NCBI GenBank assembly: GCA_963556695.1
Contig: CAUWAG010000018.1
Coordinates: 5,146,001-5,210,000, forward strand
Reading direction: 5' to 3'
DNA length: 64,000 bases
From: Anthostomella pinea
Lineage: Eukaryota; Ascomycota; Sordariomycetes; Xylariales; Xylariaceae
Shown one piece after another: positions 23,764-33,438 of the stretch. Both the position numbers and the translations under genes were made by a program. The notes under the pieces were generated by a model. That model was not told the origin of the DNA. It searched no databases and worked only from the letters and a program-made list of their open reading frames with translations. How positions within the stretch are numbered: position 1 is the stretch's first letter; the number at the start of each line of letters is the position of its first letter.

Positions 23764-25667
23764 ATGTCTTCCTCATACCCCAGCCAGGTCGACGCAACCG
23801 AGCTCAAAGAGCCGTCAGTGCTGCAGGCGAGCGCCTCTCACGAAGAAAACCACAGTTCAACGTGCAGCCACAGCGTCGACAAGGCGTTTGAGTGGAGGAT
23901 AAAATGGAAGCTCGACCTGTTCATCCTGCCGGTCATCTCATCCGTCTACTTCTTTGCCTCTATGGTAAGCTGCTTAAAGAGACTCGACAACGTATATAGA
24001 ACCACAAGACTCACGCATACGTAGGGCCGTTCTGATCTAGCAAACGCCAAGATTGCTGGACTCACCGAGGAACTGCACCTGACGCCTCAGGACTACTCGA
24101 ATGCCGCGACGATATTCCTCGTCGCTTATGTCATCTTTCAACTCCCTGGCACCCTTCTGATCAAGAAGATCCGTGCTCCTATACAGTTCAGCGGTGCCAT
24201 GATAGTGGTATGTCACGGACCTAGGTGGCGAGACATGGCTAGTGCTGACCAGATGGCTTCTCTCCTTCACAGTGGGGGTTCCTGACAGCAATAACCGTTG
24301 TCATCAAGAACCATGGCCAGCTACTTGCTCTGAGGTTCCTGATAGGAGCAGCCGAAGCATTCGTCCAAGGTGGCGTTTTCTGTACGTCTCTGAAAGTCCT
24401 AGGCTCTCATGCTTTCTCTGCTAGTCCGTTCTGACAATCTCACTCCCCTACCAGATCTGTCCTTCTGGTACGAGTACCGCGAACTCGCCACGCGCGGCGC
24501 CATCTTCTACTCCATGTCCACCGTCGCGGGCGCCTTCAACGGCCTGATCGCCTACGCCATAGCCGTGGACCTGGACGGCGTCAACGGCTGGCGGGCGTGG
24601 CGGTGGATCTTCCTCGTCGAGGGAGTCCTGCCCTGCGGCTTCGCCTTCGTCGTCTTGGCTCTCCTCCCTGCGAGCCCGTCGAAGCTGCGCTGGGGTTGGA
24701 AGCCCGAGGAGAAGGAGTATGTCGTGCAAAAGGCATTGCGGTCCCATAACACCACTGAGGCCCGGCTGGATGTCAAGAAGGTGCCGGCGGTGCTGCTGGA
24801 TGTGCACTTTTGGCTGTTCACTCTCATTGCCTGCGGTGGCCATTTCTGCTTGGGATCGCTATCGAACTTCTTGCCAGACATCATCGAGGTGGGTGTTTAC
24901 TCAGCTATCGAGTGGCTTGGGGGTTTATTGACGTTAAATCCAGGGTTTCGGATACGACACAGTCAACTCTCAACTCTTTACAGTCATCGTCTACATCTCA
25001 GCGTTCATCGGGGTGATATTCTGGTGCCGGCTTGCAGACATAACCAATGCCCGCGGACTGGTCCTGGCTGGTTCGACAGTAGGGGCCGTGGTTAGCTACG
25101 CGATCTTGATCGGTGCCACAGCCAGGAACACCCGTTTTGGTGCTACGTGCTTGCTGGCGTTCTCGATATTCCCGAACCCTGTTCTACAGCTTTCGTGGTC
25201 GGCGATGAACTTCGTTGGTTACACTCGAAGGTGAGCTGTTCATGATCCAAGCACCTTTCAATCCGCTGAATTTCAACAGAGGTTCTGCACTGGCGTTCTT
25301 CAATATCATATCGCAGGTATTCGGCATCTGTGGCACCCAAGCCTACTCCGACCCGCCGTACTGTGAGTATAGGTCTAACCCCTCTGTTTATGCTCCGTGT
25401 TGACTCGTCTCCAGACCGAAAAGGAAATGCTGCGGCCCTGGGTCTGTCGGTGATGATCATTGTGGCCTCCTTAGCCCTCAGGTGGTGGCTCAGTTACTTG
25501 AACCGCCAAAAGGGATCTCAGCTCTCTTCTTCGCCCACTCATGAGATGAGCCAGCAGAGCATTGAAGATATGGGGGATAAACATCCTGGTAGGGTCCATA
25601 AATGCAATGAGCGAAAGGGGATTTGGAAGTGCTAATTGCTCTCGCAGGGTTCCTTTACTCGACCTGA
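23764..25667 (+). CDS. MFS transporter, anion:cation symporter (Dal5-like) family
   Basis: A transporter of 496 residues, likely importing a carboxylate, vitamin or allantoate-like solute. Exons are 23764-23964, 24025-24207, 24273-24381, 24455-24888, 24944-25230, 25280-25362, 25415-25588 and 25648-25667; the seven introns are 49-73 nt and the sum is exactly 497 codons. Joins recover the family motif GRSDLANAKIAG after the first span and QGGVFYLSFWYEY before the fourth. GWRAWRWIFLVEG is the typical ACS segment, and NFVGYTRRGSALAFFNI marks the late loop. The C-terminus ends HPGFLYST, close to the usual DxHPxFRY ending. Twelve spans are expected. Having eight exons and no lesion argues for an active gene. 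Confidence 0.92.
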
Positions 25668-26087
25668 GTTGGCATGCGAGTCCAGCGAGCTTTCAACGGA
25701 GAGAGGGATCGCAGGAGCCCGGCTTTCATACTCCCATTGGCTCCAGACTTCGCATCGAACCATTTCGACCTCTTAGCCATTGCGTTCGGCCTTATCCGTG
25801 TCGAGCCTGTGTCTGGTTGCGTTGTCTCATTACTGTGAGTGCCGATGTGAGGGTACATTGGTGTCATGTATGACATTAAAAGGAGTATGGTCATTTGGGA
25901 CTTGAAGTCCTTGTCAAAGTGCTCGGAGATAAGCTTGCTGAGGTGGCCCACCCGATTCACATGTTGGGATCGTAGGATAGAACGCTCTCTCCCCCATTCA
26001 ACGTTCCTCGTGAATATAATCTTCTTGCGTCTCACCAGAGGGCTCCATAACCATCATTACATCGTAAAGGCGTGCTCCAAATGACCT
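25668..26087. other. Convergent intergenic region
   Basis: Short region between the 3' ends of the transporter and the 2EXR gene. No gene recognised. Confidence 0.6.
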
Positions 26088-26924
26088 CTAGGTCCACCCT
26101 AGCACCAGTATCGCAGGCCGAAACTCTGGTAATCGCCTCCATTGCTGCTGTACCCACGGGTGATCTTGAGAGAGCACCGTACTCGGTCGGGACCTCTGTC
26201 GCGTTACTGGTCCATTCGTGCCAATAGGGTGTATCAGTGCCATCCTGTCCTGGTAGGCCTGGAGTTCCTCCATGATCGTTGTGTCTAGGCTCGTCCTCAA
26301 GGCGAACTCGACATCTTCGCGTCGGGGAATCGAGGGAGCCATCTCCTGGTAGCCCGCCCAGACTTTATAGTCTTCAATCTTCCTCATATCGCTCTTGTCG
26401 CACAAGTCAAGAATGGTTCCTTTGCCCTTGTCCTTCTCAGTCATGTCGGGTCGGAACTTGGGCCAATACGCAGTGCTGATCTGGTCGACGATCAGGTAGA
26501 CCACCTTAACACTGTGGAATCGCGTGCCCTCAATGAGGTCCTTGATAACGGCCCGAACATCGCCCTCGAAATCTCCAGAGTTGATGGCTAGGGCCTCTGC
26601 CGAGGCAAAGAAGGGCTCCGGGTTCGACAAGGGGTAGGGGAAGCCGCTGGCCAGCTCGAGGATGTCGCTTGATCCGATGAACCAGGTCTCGTTGTGCTTG
26701 TCGCGCGCAGTCGGGAAGCCGCGCACCACAGCATGGTTCATGACGACCTCCCGGGCTTCACGACACACGTGAGCGATGGTGGGTGGGAAGAGGCGCCAGT
26801 CCTCCCACGGGACGTTCTTCGCAAAGAGCTGGATCCGACCCCGCGGCAGAGCGCGCACCCAGATTAGGCGTCTGACCTCGATGGGTAGGCGCGGGAACGG
26901 AGGGAATGTCTGCTCGTCGGACAT
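26088..26924 (-). CDS. 2EXR domain protein
   Basis: A single-exon protein of 278 residues. The N-terminus, FPRLPIEVRRLIWVRALPRGR (first 20 residues of the domain given in part), is the 2EXR domain common in fungi, which resembles an F-box-like fold, followed by FPPTIAHVCREAREVV as usual. The rest is variable. The biochemical role is unknown; such genes form large, fast-changing families in Pezizomycotina. No membrane span or signal peptide is seen. Confidence 0.82.
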   Translation of the reverse strand: MSDEQTFPPFPRLPIEVRRLIWVRALPRGRIQLFAKNVPWEDWRLFPPTIAHVCREAREVVMNHAVVRGFPTARDKHNETWFIGSSDILELASGFPYPLSNPEPFFASAEALAINSGDFEGDVRAVIKDLIEGTRFHSVKVVYLIVDQISTAYWPKFRPDMTEKDKGKGTILDLCDKSDMRKIEDYKVWAGYQEMAPSIPRREDVEFALRTSLDTTIMEELQAYQDRMALIHPIGTNGPVTRQRSRPSTVLSQDHPWVQQQWRRLPEFRPAILVLGWT

Positions 26925-28162
26925 TGTTGCTGCTCCTCTGTGTTGGACCTTGCTGCAGCCAGCGGGGTCCTCCTTTGGCCGTGACTCGGGATGAAAGCTT
27001 GTTTGGTGACTCAGCCTTTACTGAAGTGCCTGGTGCCGATTCCTTCACATAATTCTATCCACTTTCGGTGTATACAAAGCTTAACCATGGCTAAGACGAG
27101 CTGTCACTGGTGCTATATTGCGGATTAGTAAACCAGCTGATAAGTTGGAGGCTGTCGCGAAGAGCAAATACATGGGACCGGGTTCGAGCTTCAGTCATGG
27201 TTGTGGGCGGGTATCCAGACGTACGGGCAGTCGGGTCGCGACAGGTAGCGTACGACGAACGTACACACATGGGTATTTATATGTAATCTGATACTGAGTC
27301 TGTACCTCATCGAGGACTGTCAGGGTTGCGCGACGATGCCGCCTTGATGAGGGCTGTGAGGCTGCCGGCAAGCCCCTGACAGGCCAGAGACGGAGAAATT
27401 TGCGGGCCCGGGCGCTGCTGGCTCCTGCTGCTGGGGGTTGGCGTGATAAGTAGGTCTGATCACATCATCTGCGCTTTTGGGCTGTCGTCACGCCTGTGGT
27501 GATGGATGGATTGGCCTGGTAGCCCTGGTTGCTGCATGCTCCTCTCTTAAGCGCCTCATTACATGATAGTGAGAGTTTGCACTGCGACTGTCGCGCCCGG
27601 ATGCCTGGATTAGGTTGCCCGCGGGGGGTTGCCGTTGGGGGGTTGTGGCAGCAGGTGGATCCCGGTGTTCGTGATACCTTCCGATATCTCCTGTTACCGC
27701 GCTACTTCGTTACCCCATTCCCGTGTTACCCTGTCACACTACGATATTACTCGGGTTGATGGCCATACAAGCGGTTGCCTTCTCGTGTACCACCACTGCA
27801 TGTGTTTAAACGAGGAAGCGTGTATTATAGAACGTCAACTAATTAAACCAGTTGCATTGATGACATCCGCTACGCCTTTCCCATACCTCTTGAGGCTAGT
27901 ATGTACACAAGCCGTGTCGTTGGGACCAAATCATGCTCCAAAGGTTCATGGCGATCCTTAAAGACATGGCTATGCATAACGCCTGGATAGATCCCATGAA
28001 ACCCACCCTCGAGCTTGGGCCGATCATTTCCTAGTTCCGTCTGGTGATGACTGCAGAAGCAGCGTATACGCAGACTCTTACGGCCCCGAGGACCGCGAGC
28101 GCACCGTCGTTCGGCCGTCCAGCATACCGCAGACTCTCAGCAACCTAGAGCATCCATCATCA
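26925..28162. other. Gene-free stretch of 1.2 kb
   Basis: Upstream region of the 2EXR gene and further non-coding sequence. Plus-strand frames at 27529-27961 show no motif. No tRNA-like fold was found despite a GGGTTCGAG string near 27180. Confidence 0.5.
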
Positions 28163-28456
28163 CTACTCCTCCTTCCCCTTCCCTGCCGCTTCGGTCTTTC
28201 CCATTTCCCATTCTGCCCACTTGAGTGTCGCGCCCGTTGTGAGGAATAGGACCGGCCAAAAAGCAGCCGCCCTGAGCATGGCACCCTGCACCGTCGATGC
28301 GGGCGTCTTGAAAACCCTTCGCTTGATGGCCAGGTGCCAGAAAGACTCCAGGAAGAACCCGCCGACACAGATGCGCGGGAGGTACTCCTTGCCTGTTGTT
28401 TGGTGGACGCGGGCCGCGATTGACTTGGGTTGCAGTGTATCTGGCGGTGAGGACAT
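28163..28456 (-). CDS. Small membrane-associated hypothetical protein
   Basis: A 97-residue ORF starting MSSPPDTLQPKSIAARV. It holds one clear hydrophobic segment, LRAAAFWPVLFLTTGATL (about residues 61-78), and a weaker one at CVGGFFLESFWHLAI. The tail is charged (EWEMGKTEAAGKGKEE). Size and layout fit a mitochondrial inner-membrane small subunit, but I do not recognise a family. An upstream exon cannot be excluded. Confidence 0.5.
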   Translation of the reverse strand: MSSPPDTLQPKSIAARVHQTTGKEYLPRICVGGFFLESFWHLAIKRRVFKTPASTVQGAMLRAAAFWPVLFLTTGATLKWAEWEMGKTEAAGKGKEE

Positions 28457-28734
28457 GCTCAGACCTCTGTGATGATGGCGGATTGAAGGGTGTGTGTCAG
28501 GGCTTCCGCAGAAGTGAAAGTAGGTTGGGAAGCCAGATATTTGTCGAGGGTCTATGATATGAACTCAGATTTGTCAGACCAAATGCGCCTTTCGACGTTG
28601 CGTTATTGGGTTGTTTGAGAGAGGTTGATGATAATGGATAATAGTGTTCAGCCCTTAAAACTCGATAGGGCTATGACTACGGGCCGCTATACTGCTATTA
28701 ACAAGCCGAGTGTCCAGCCCCACATCGTTTTTTA

Positions 28735-28763
28735 CCCCCCCCCCCCACACACACACACACACA
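28735..28763. repeat. Poly-C / (CA)n microsatellite
   Basis: A run of about 12 C followed by CA dinucleotides. It marks the left edge of the AT-rich block. Confidence 0.9.
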
Positions 28764-29880
28764 AAAATAATGTTGCGCCTAACAGCTAGATTATTCTTTA
28801 TAAACCACGCCGTCATACACGCTATCACCAGCTAATTTATATTATTATTAGTAATATCTGTGTTGGATCCATGCGATTCCAGACTGCAAACCATCTATAC
28901 CAGGACCCACATGTATGATTAGATAAGATAAGATAGTGGATTGAGAGGGCACTTGGCCAGACCTTCGAGTCCAGCTAGATTCCTCTCAATCCAACCATCA
29001 GCAACATCATGACCTTGACCCCATACTCGAGTATTATGATTGATCGTTCAAGCCTGTTCCAACAATCTGTTAATATTTATTTAACTTTAAATAGCTTTAA
29101 GCGTTATTGTCAGATTCAAGGGATCTCCAGGGGTGTATGCCCTGTGGAGTACTGGCTAGTCAGGTAGCTAGTCAAGGAGGCTGCCATGACTAGCACTCTA
29201 AATCGTACATTGACTTGGGAAAAGGTGGGCCGGAGGATTGTGACGGCCTGCACAGACCTTCCCACATGACAAGCCGATACTTCCCAATAAGGGAAGGATC
29301 TGACCAGAGGATCCCCTTAAAGGGGCAACCTCCCGCTGTACCTATCTCTCTCTCTTCCTTTCCTCTCTAGTCTTGATATTCTCGTCAATAGAGTAATAGC
29401 TGCTTGTTGCAGGCCATGTCCCAGCTCCCCAGTAAGCTCGCCGTGACAAGGATCGTCTCTAGCATCTCCGGAGCTGTACAAATAGGTGTAGATAACACCC
29501 AATTGGGATAGCTGAGAAATGATAACAACGATTGCAGCTACCGCTCAAGACCACAGGCTTGTCAACCCTTTGAAATCTGACAGTTATTAATTAAAAGCTT
29601 TTAATCTTTAATATTATAAATGTTATTAAAATCCTTGTTAACATTTAAGATACGTATATGGTATTACAATATTTATATATATAGTATCATAATATTTATA
29701 TATATATAATAATAAATTAATAAATTAATAATAATGAAGTTGTTAACGCTTCTATCGTTAATATTTAAGCGATTATAATTAATATTACGAGCGGAAGATT
29801 AACTACCTCACCTCTCTCCCTTATTATTAAATCGCACGCAATCTTTCTCTACTCGAATAATGATCGACGAATCCGTTAAT
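28764..29880. other. AT-rich gene-free block, possible old RIP-affected sequence
   Basis: Much richer in A+T than the rest of the window, above all at 29580-29800, where TA, TTAA and ATATAT strings dominate and two similar AATATTTATATATAT stretches recur about 30 bases apart. High TpA and few CpA/TpG are what repeat-induced point mutation leaves behind, but no transposon protein can be read. The block adjoins the solo LTR at 29919. It could equally be a simple AT-rich spacer. Confidence 0.55.
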
Positions 29881-29918
29881 AAATGCCGAAGAACATGATA
29901 ACCGGGTTGAAACCTATT

Positions 29919-30088
29919 TGTCGAATACACGGCTGTTGATTGATTCTATTGATTGTTCTGCTCTGCGTGCAGAGATTGATCATCTGTCTTCTTGGTGGGT
30001 CAGATGCCCTGTGCGTCTCTGCCCCACTGGAGATCTTCCGGTGTCTATCTCCGGCTCCCATTCAACACATTCGTGCTAGTATCTAACA
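29919..30088 (-). mobile_element. Solo LTR, copy 1 (170 bp)
   Basis: This 170-bp sequence matches the reverse complement of 50927-51096 with two mismatches (at 29922 and 29972). It begins TGTCGAATAC and ends TATCTAACA, so it has the TG...CA ends of a long terminal repeat. It is flanked by a perfect 5-bp duplication CTATT at 29914-29918 and 30089-30093. A 5-bp target duplication, TG...CA ends and lack of coding content fit a solo LTR left by LTR-LTR recombination. Strand is given relative to the other copy, since LTR sense cannot be read. It lies just right of an AT-rich block but shows no RIP-type changes. Confidence 0.88.
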
Positions 30089-30093
30089 CTATT

Positions 30094-31105
30094 CGTCCAC
30101 GCAGTCGTTTAGACTATACAGAGGCAGGACTGTCAAAAAGGTCATGGACAAGGTTACAGGACTATGTACTCCTCTGCATTGTTCCCATCTCCGCTTCCCT
30201 TGCTTCCCATCCTGTCTATCAAATTGCCCAGAAATGTGAGCATCAAAGACTGACTTATGATCCAATCCGCAGCTGTTCCGTGGACAACTTGCTTATCACT
30301 ATAAGCACACGTGCATATACGAGAACCATGAAGCAACAGACGAGCCGCCCTCGTCGTCTTCGGTCTACGTGTAGTCGAACTGGATCATCTGCGGTTGCGG
30401 ATGTCCGTATGCGGCACATCAAGCCCTTGGCAAAACTACTCAGCTGGCGTGATAAAGACAACAACTACTACCTACACAGTTGCGCGAGAGCCGGAGCATC
30501 GATAAAACGGGTGCGGCTATGGTACAAACTGGAAATGATCCTGTTGCTTCACGGATCCGCGGACATCATGGAGTTGGACCAATCAAATGCATGGTCATCG
30601 GGCGACGAGGCAGATTGTGTTCGTCTCTCACTCCATCTCTGGCTGGTTGACTTCGTTCGTGATGCTACTCACCTACTCACTCACCGAGCAACAGGCTGAT
30701 TGGGCAAGGCTTCACGACAAATGTAAAAGTAATGAGTTACTGACAGGCTCGCAATCGACGTCGAGTTCGTGCATTAGACACTAGAAAGGTGCTTGCTCCT
30801 CCAGGGTTTGCAGTTACTGGAGTCGTATTCATTTCGCATGGAGCCTCGCTTGAAACGGCCCTGAAAGCCATGGCAGGGTGACCTTCCACTCACTCTACCT
30901 TATTAGGTACTCATCGACCCCCTTTTCTGACCCGTTCTGTACGTCCAACACCAATTGACAGTGTTGCGATGCCACCTTGAGTTGGAATGGGCTCATCTGA
31001 CCATCCTCATGCAGTCGCCAACGTCGACTGCACGCGTAACCTGATCACCATTGCGCCAATATCCGGGGGATGCCCGTTTCCGTTCCTTCGCATCCCATGC
31101 ACCGT
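30094..31105. other. Gene-free stretch right of the solo LTR
   Basis: A long open frame (29992-30699) crosses from inside the LTR into this stretch but has no domain and unlikely composition, so I do not call it. No other gene was seen. Confidence 0.5.
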
Positions 31106-31732
31106 CTAGTATCGCCGACTCCTCCTCGCGACATTCGCACGTCCAACATCCAGAAGCTCTCTCAGGACAATCCAGAACCAGAGCGCCTTGATCTGTTCCC
31201 AAGCCCAAATCCGGTATGATCGCGGGGTGGCGTTAAAGCCGACGATCCACAGACCGGCCAGAACACCGCAAACGATACTGCGCCGCAGGATCTCGCTCGG
31301 TCCGAACTCAGCGAGTACGAGGAGCAGAGTCTCACAGGCGGCGTAGGGCCAGTAGTTGCTCGTCTGCCAGATGAACATCATGCCGCCACCGCCACTACGG
31401 TCCATGCGACCACTGCGAATGGTCTGGCGGCTAGGACCGGGAATGGTTATGGTGATGGCGTGGTTAAGACCAGAGATCTGCCATTGGAACCAGCATGCAC
31501 AGAGGACGATGAGTCCAGCGCATAGTCGATCGACGATGAAAGCGCCCTCGACCGGGAACAGCCACCCCACCGGTGTGAATGGCATGGCGGCGCTGTAGAG
31601 GAGCACCATGAGCGGGATGGAAGAGAAGCGTCGAGCACCCATGTTGAATTGATTTGGCGGACCTCTGTAGGGCTCGTAAGGTCCGCTGGGCTTCGGGGCC
31701 CCTGAAGGGGCGTGTGACTCGTGGGTGACCAT
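31106..31732 (-). CDS. Integral membrane protein of unknown function
   Basis: A single-exon ORF of 208 residues from the ATG at 31732 (MVTHESHAPSGAPKPSG). In-frame ATGs further upstream would only add a Pro/Ser-rich stretch. The Pro-rich start is followed by PLMVLLYSAAMPFTPVGWLF, IVDRLCAGLIVLCACWF, an internal pair around ACETLLLVLAEF and SIVCGVLAGLWIVGF, and the C-terminal IKALWFWIVLRELLDVG. Four or five spans are likely. I do not recognise the family; it resembles unassigned fungal membrane proteins. Confidence 0.6.
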   Translation of the reverse strand: MVTHESHAPSGAPKPSGPYEPYRGPPNQFNMGARRFSSIPLMVLLYSAAMPFTPVGWLFPVEGAFIVDRLCAGLIVLCACWFQWQISGLNHAITITIPGPSRQTIRSGRMDRSGGGGMMFIWQTSNYWPYAACETLLLVLAEFGPSEILRRSIVCGVLAGLWIVGFNATPRSYRIWAWEQIKALWFWIVLRELLDVGRANVARRSRRY

Positions 31733-33438
31733 TGTGTGTCCCGTGATGGATGTTGTTGTTTTGAAGGGTGACGATGATAGAGGATGGAGGCGACGAGGGA
31801 GCAAGAGACACACCGGAAGGCACCCGAGCTAAGTAATAAATACGGCCAACAAGCCCAGGCTGCCGCCGCCGACCCCATCACGAAATTACACGATGTTGCC
31901 AGGTTGGATCCGAGATATAAAGTGGTGATTGGCTGCTGCTCCTAGGGCTGTGCCAAGGAGGAATGTCTTTGCCGCTGAGCCACCCACGACAGGCAGGATT
32001 TCATCGTTCAGCTGCCTAAATTAGCGCTCTGAGCCAGACTATTGCGGCTACAATCTCCGAGAACCCGTCGATAGTTGCTATTTCTACAGACGGCTCGTTG
32101 ATGGAATGGGTCTGCCCACAGACTTCGAAGAAGAAAGGCTTTTGAAGTCATTATGTTCTGCGGCGGCTGAGGCTATTCACACCTTTTTTTGTCTAGACAT
32201 CCCGTAAAATGTAAGTACCTAGATTTAGGTAGACAGGCCGATAGTGCAGGTAGTTGGGCTTGGAGGGGTGCAGCATATATAAGTACCCCACGTCGCGCGT
32301 CCAAGGGCATTGGATGCCGCGGGCTTCATCGTCATTTCGCTGGAGCTTTCGACAACACCAAGCTAGCGCGCACTTTTCGCGTGAGGTCGAAACCATGAGG
32401 ACGCCTGCTTGGAATGTACGTAGAGTTGGGTGGAAACTGCACCGACATCGTACCAATGGAAGAGGCGGGGGGGGAACAACAATAGCATCAGATATGACTC
32501 GCTGGAGTTGATATCCAACTTATCAGGTGGCAGACTCCTTTGGCTTCGGCTTGAGATGCGTCCCTGTTGTATGACAGTATGCATTCGAGAAAATCGCAGA
32601 ATATACTCGAGTTGCCATCTCGATGCACGCTGCCCGTGCCAGTAGATCATCGTCTCCACTGGCACTAGGAATTCTTCCGGCTTAGTAGTTACCGGTATTC
32701 TGCTGTATGCAACATGATTGGCACAATGGGAAGAGCTGTGGCATTGAAACAACGGCCGTCATTATCGTTGCCGGTTGGACGCAGTCTAGGAGAGACGAAC
32801 GAACGCCATGCGTTCGCTGTTTACCCCTTACCCCTTGCCCCTACATATAATACCGCCCGCTAACCACGAGAGACATTGACGTCACGAGCAACAAACCTGA
32901 CTGCGGCAGAGACAACCCTACTTTAATGCGTTCTGCCACGATAAGTTGAGCAGCTCCGATTGTCTATCTGGTTCGATACTCAAGACACTATATCTTTTGC
33001 CTTTGACTGAATTGTTGAAGCATCGCTCATTCGTTATTGATTATATTGCACTTGCTGTTCTTTCCCAGGACGCCTCTTATTACCGCGGGATAATAGCCGC
33101 CGCCGGGCCAGGGGTTTTATTGACTCGATTGTCGGGGCAACGAGTGTCAACAATCGCCGATCCGCACCAACCTCCATCTGCCAACCAGCAGCTCTGGTCG
33201 CCCTCAGGCCTTGCAGATCTGACAAGTCTGCCAACGCAGCAAAAGCAAGACGGCGGATCGATAGTCTTCTTCCTTCTGGCAGCTCATCCTTGCGAAGTTG
33301 TAAATTCTCAACCTTTCACCTACCCTGAACCACCGTTGCTTTTGCACAGCTGGCTGGCCGCCACAGCTTTCAGCGTACCACTCTGTACCACCCATACAAT
33401 CAACAGAGCTCGACGCTACCAATCTTGTCCCCCCTTCG
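31733..33438. other. Divergent intergenic region of 1.7 kb
   Basis: Upstream of both the membrane protein and the 976-residue protein. A frame at 32946-33497 overlaps the start of the large gene and is likely its 5' leader. TATATAAG at 32276 and pyrimidine-rich stretches before 33439 may be promoter parts, but nothing specific is provable. Confidence 0.5.

Noticed and set aside
19555..25667. Amidase, hydrolase and transporter as a biosynthetic or catabolic cluster
   Set aside because: No backbone synthase or shared regulator, and gene families of this sort often sit together by chance; co-expression data would be needed.
27170..27200. GGGTTCGAG string resembling a tRNA B box
   Set aside because: No A box, acceptor stem or anticodon stem at proper spacing.
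29992..30699. Plus-strand open frame of 235 codons
   Set aside because: It begins inside the solo LTR and runs into unique DNA, has no domain or hydrophobic pattern, and its N-terminus would differ at the other LTR copy.
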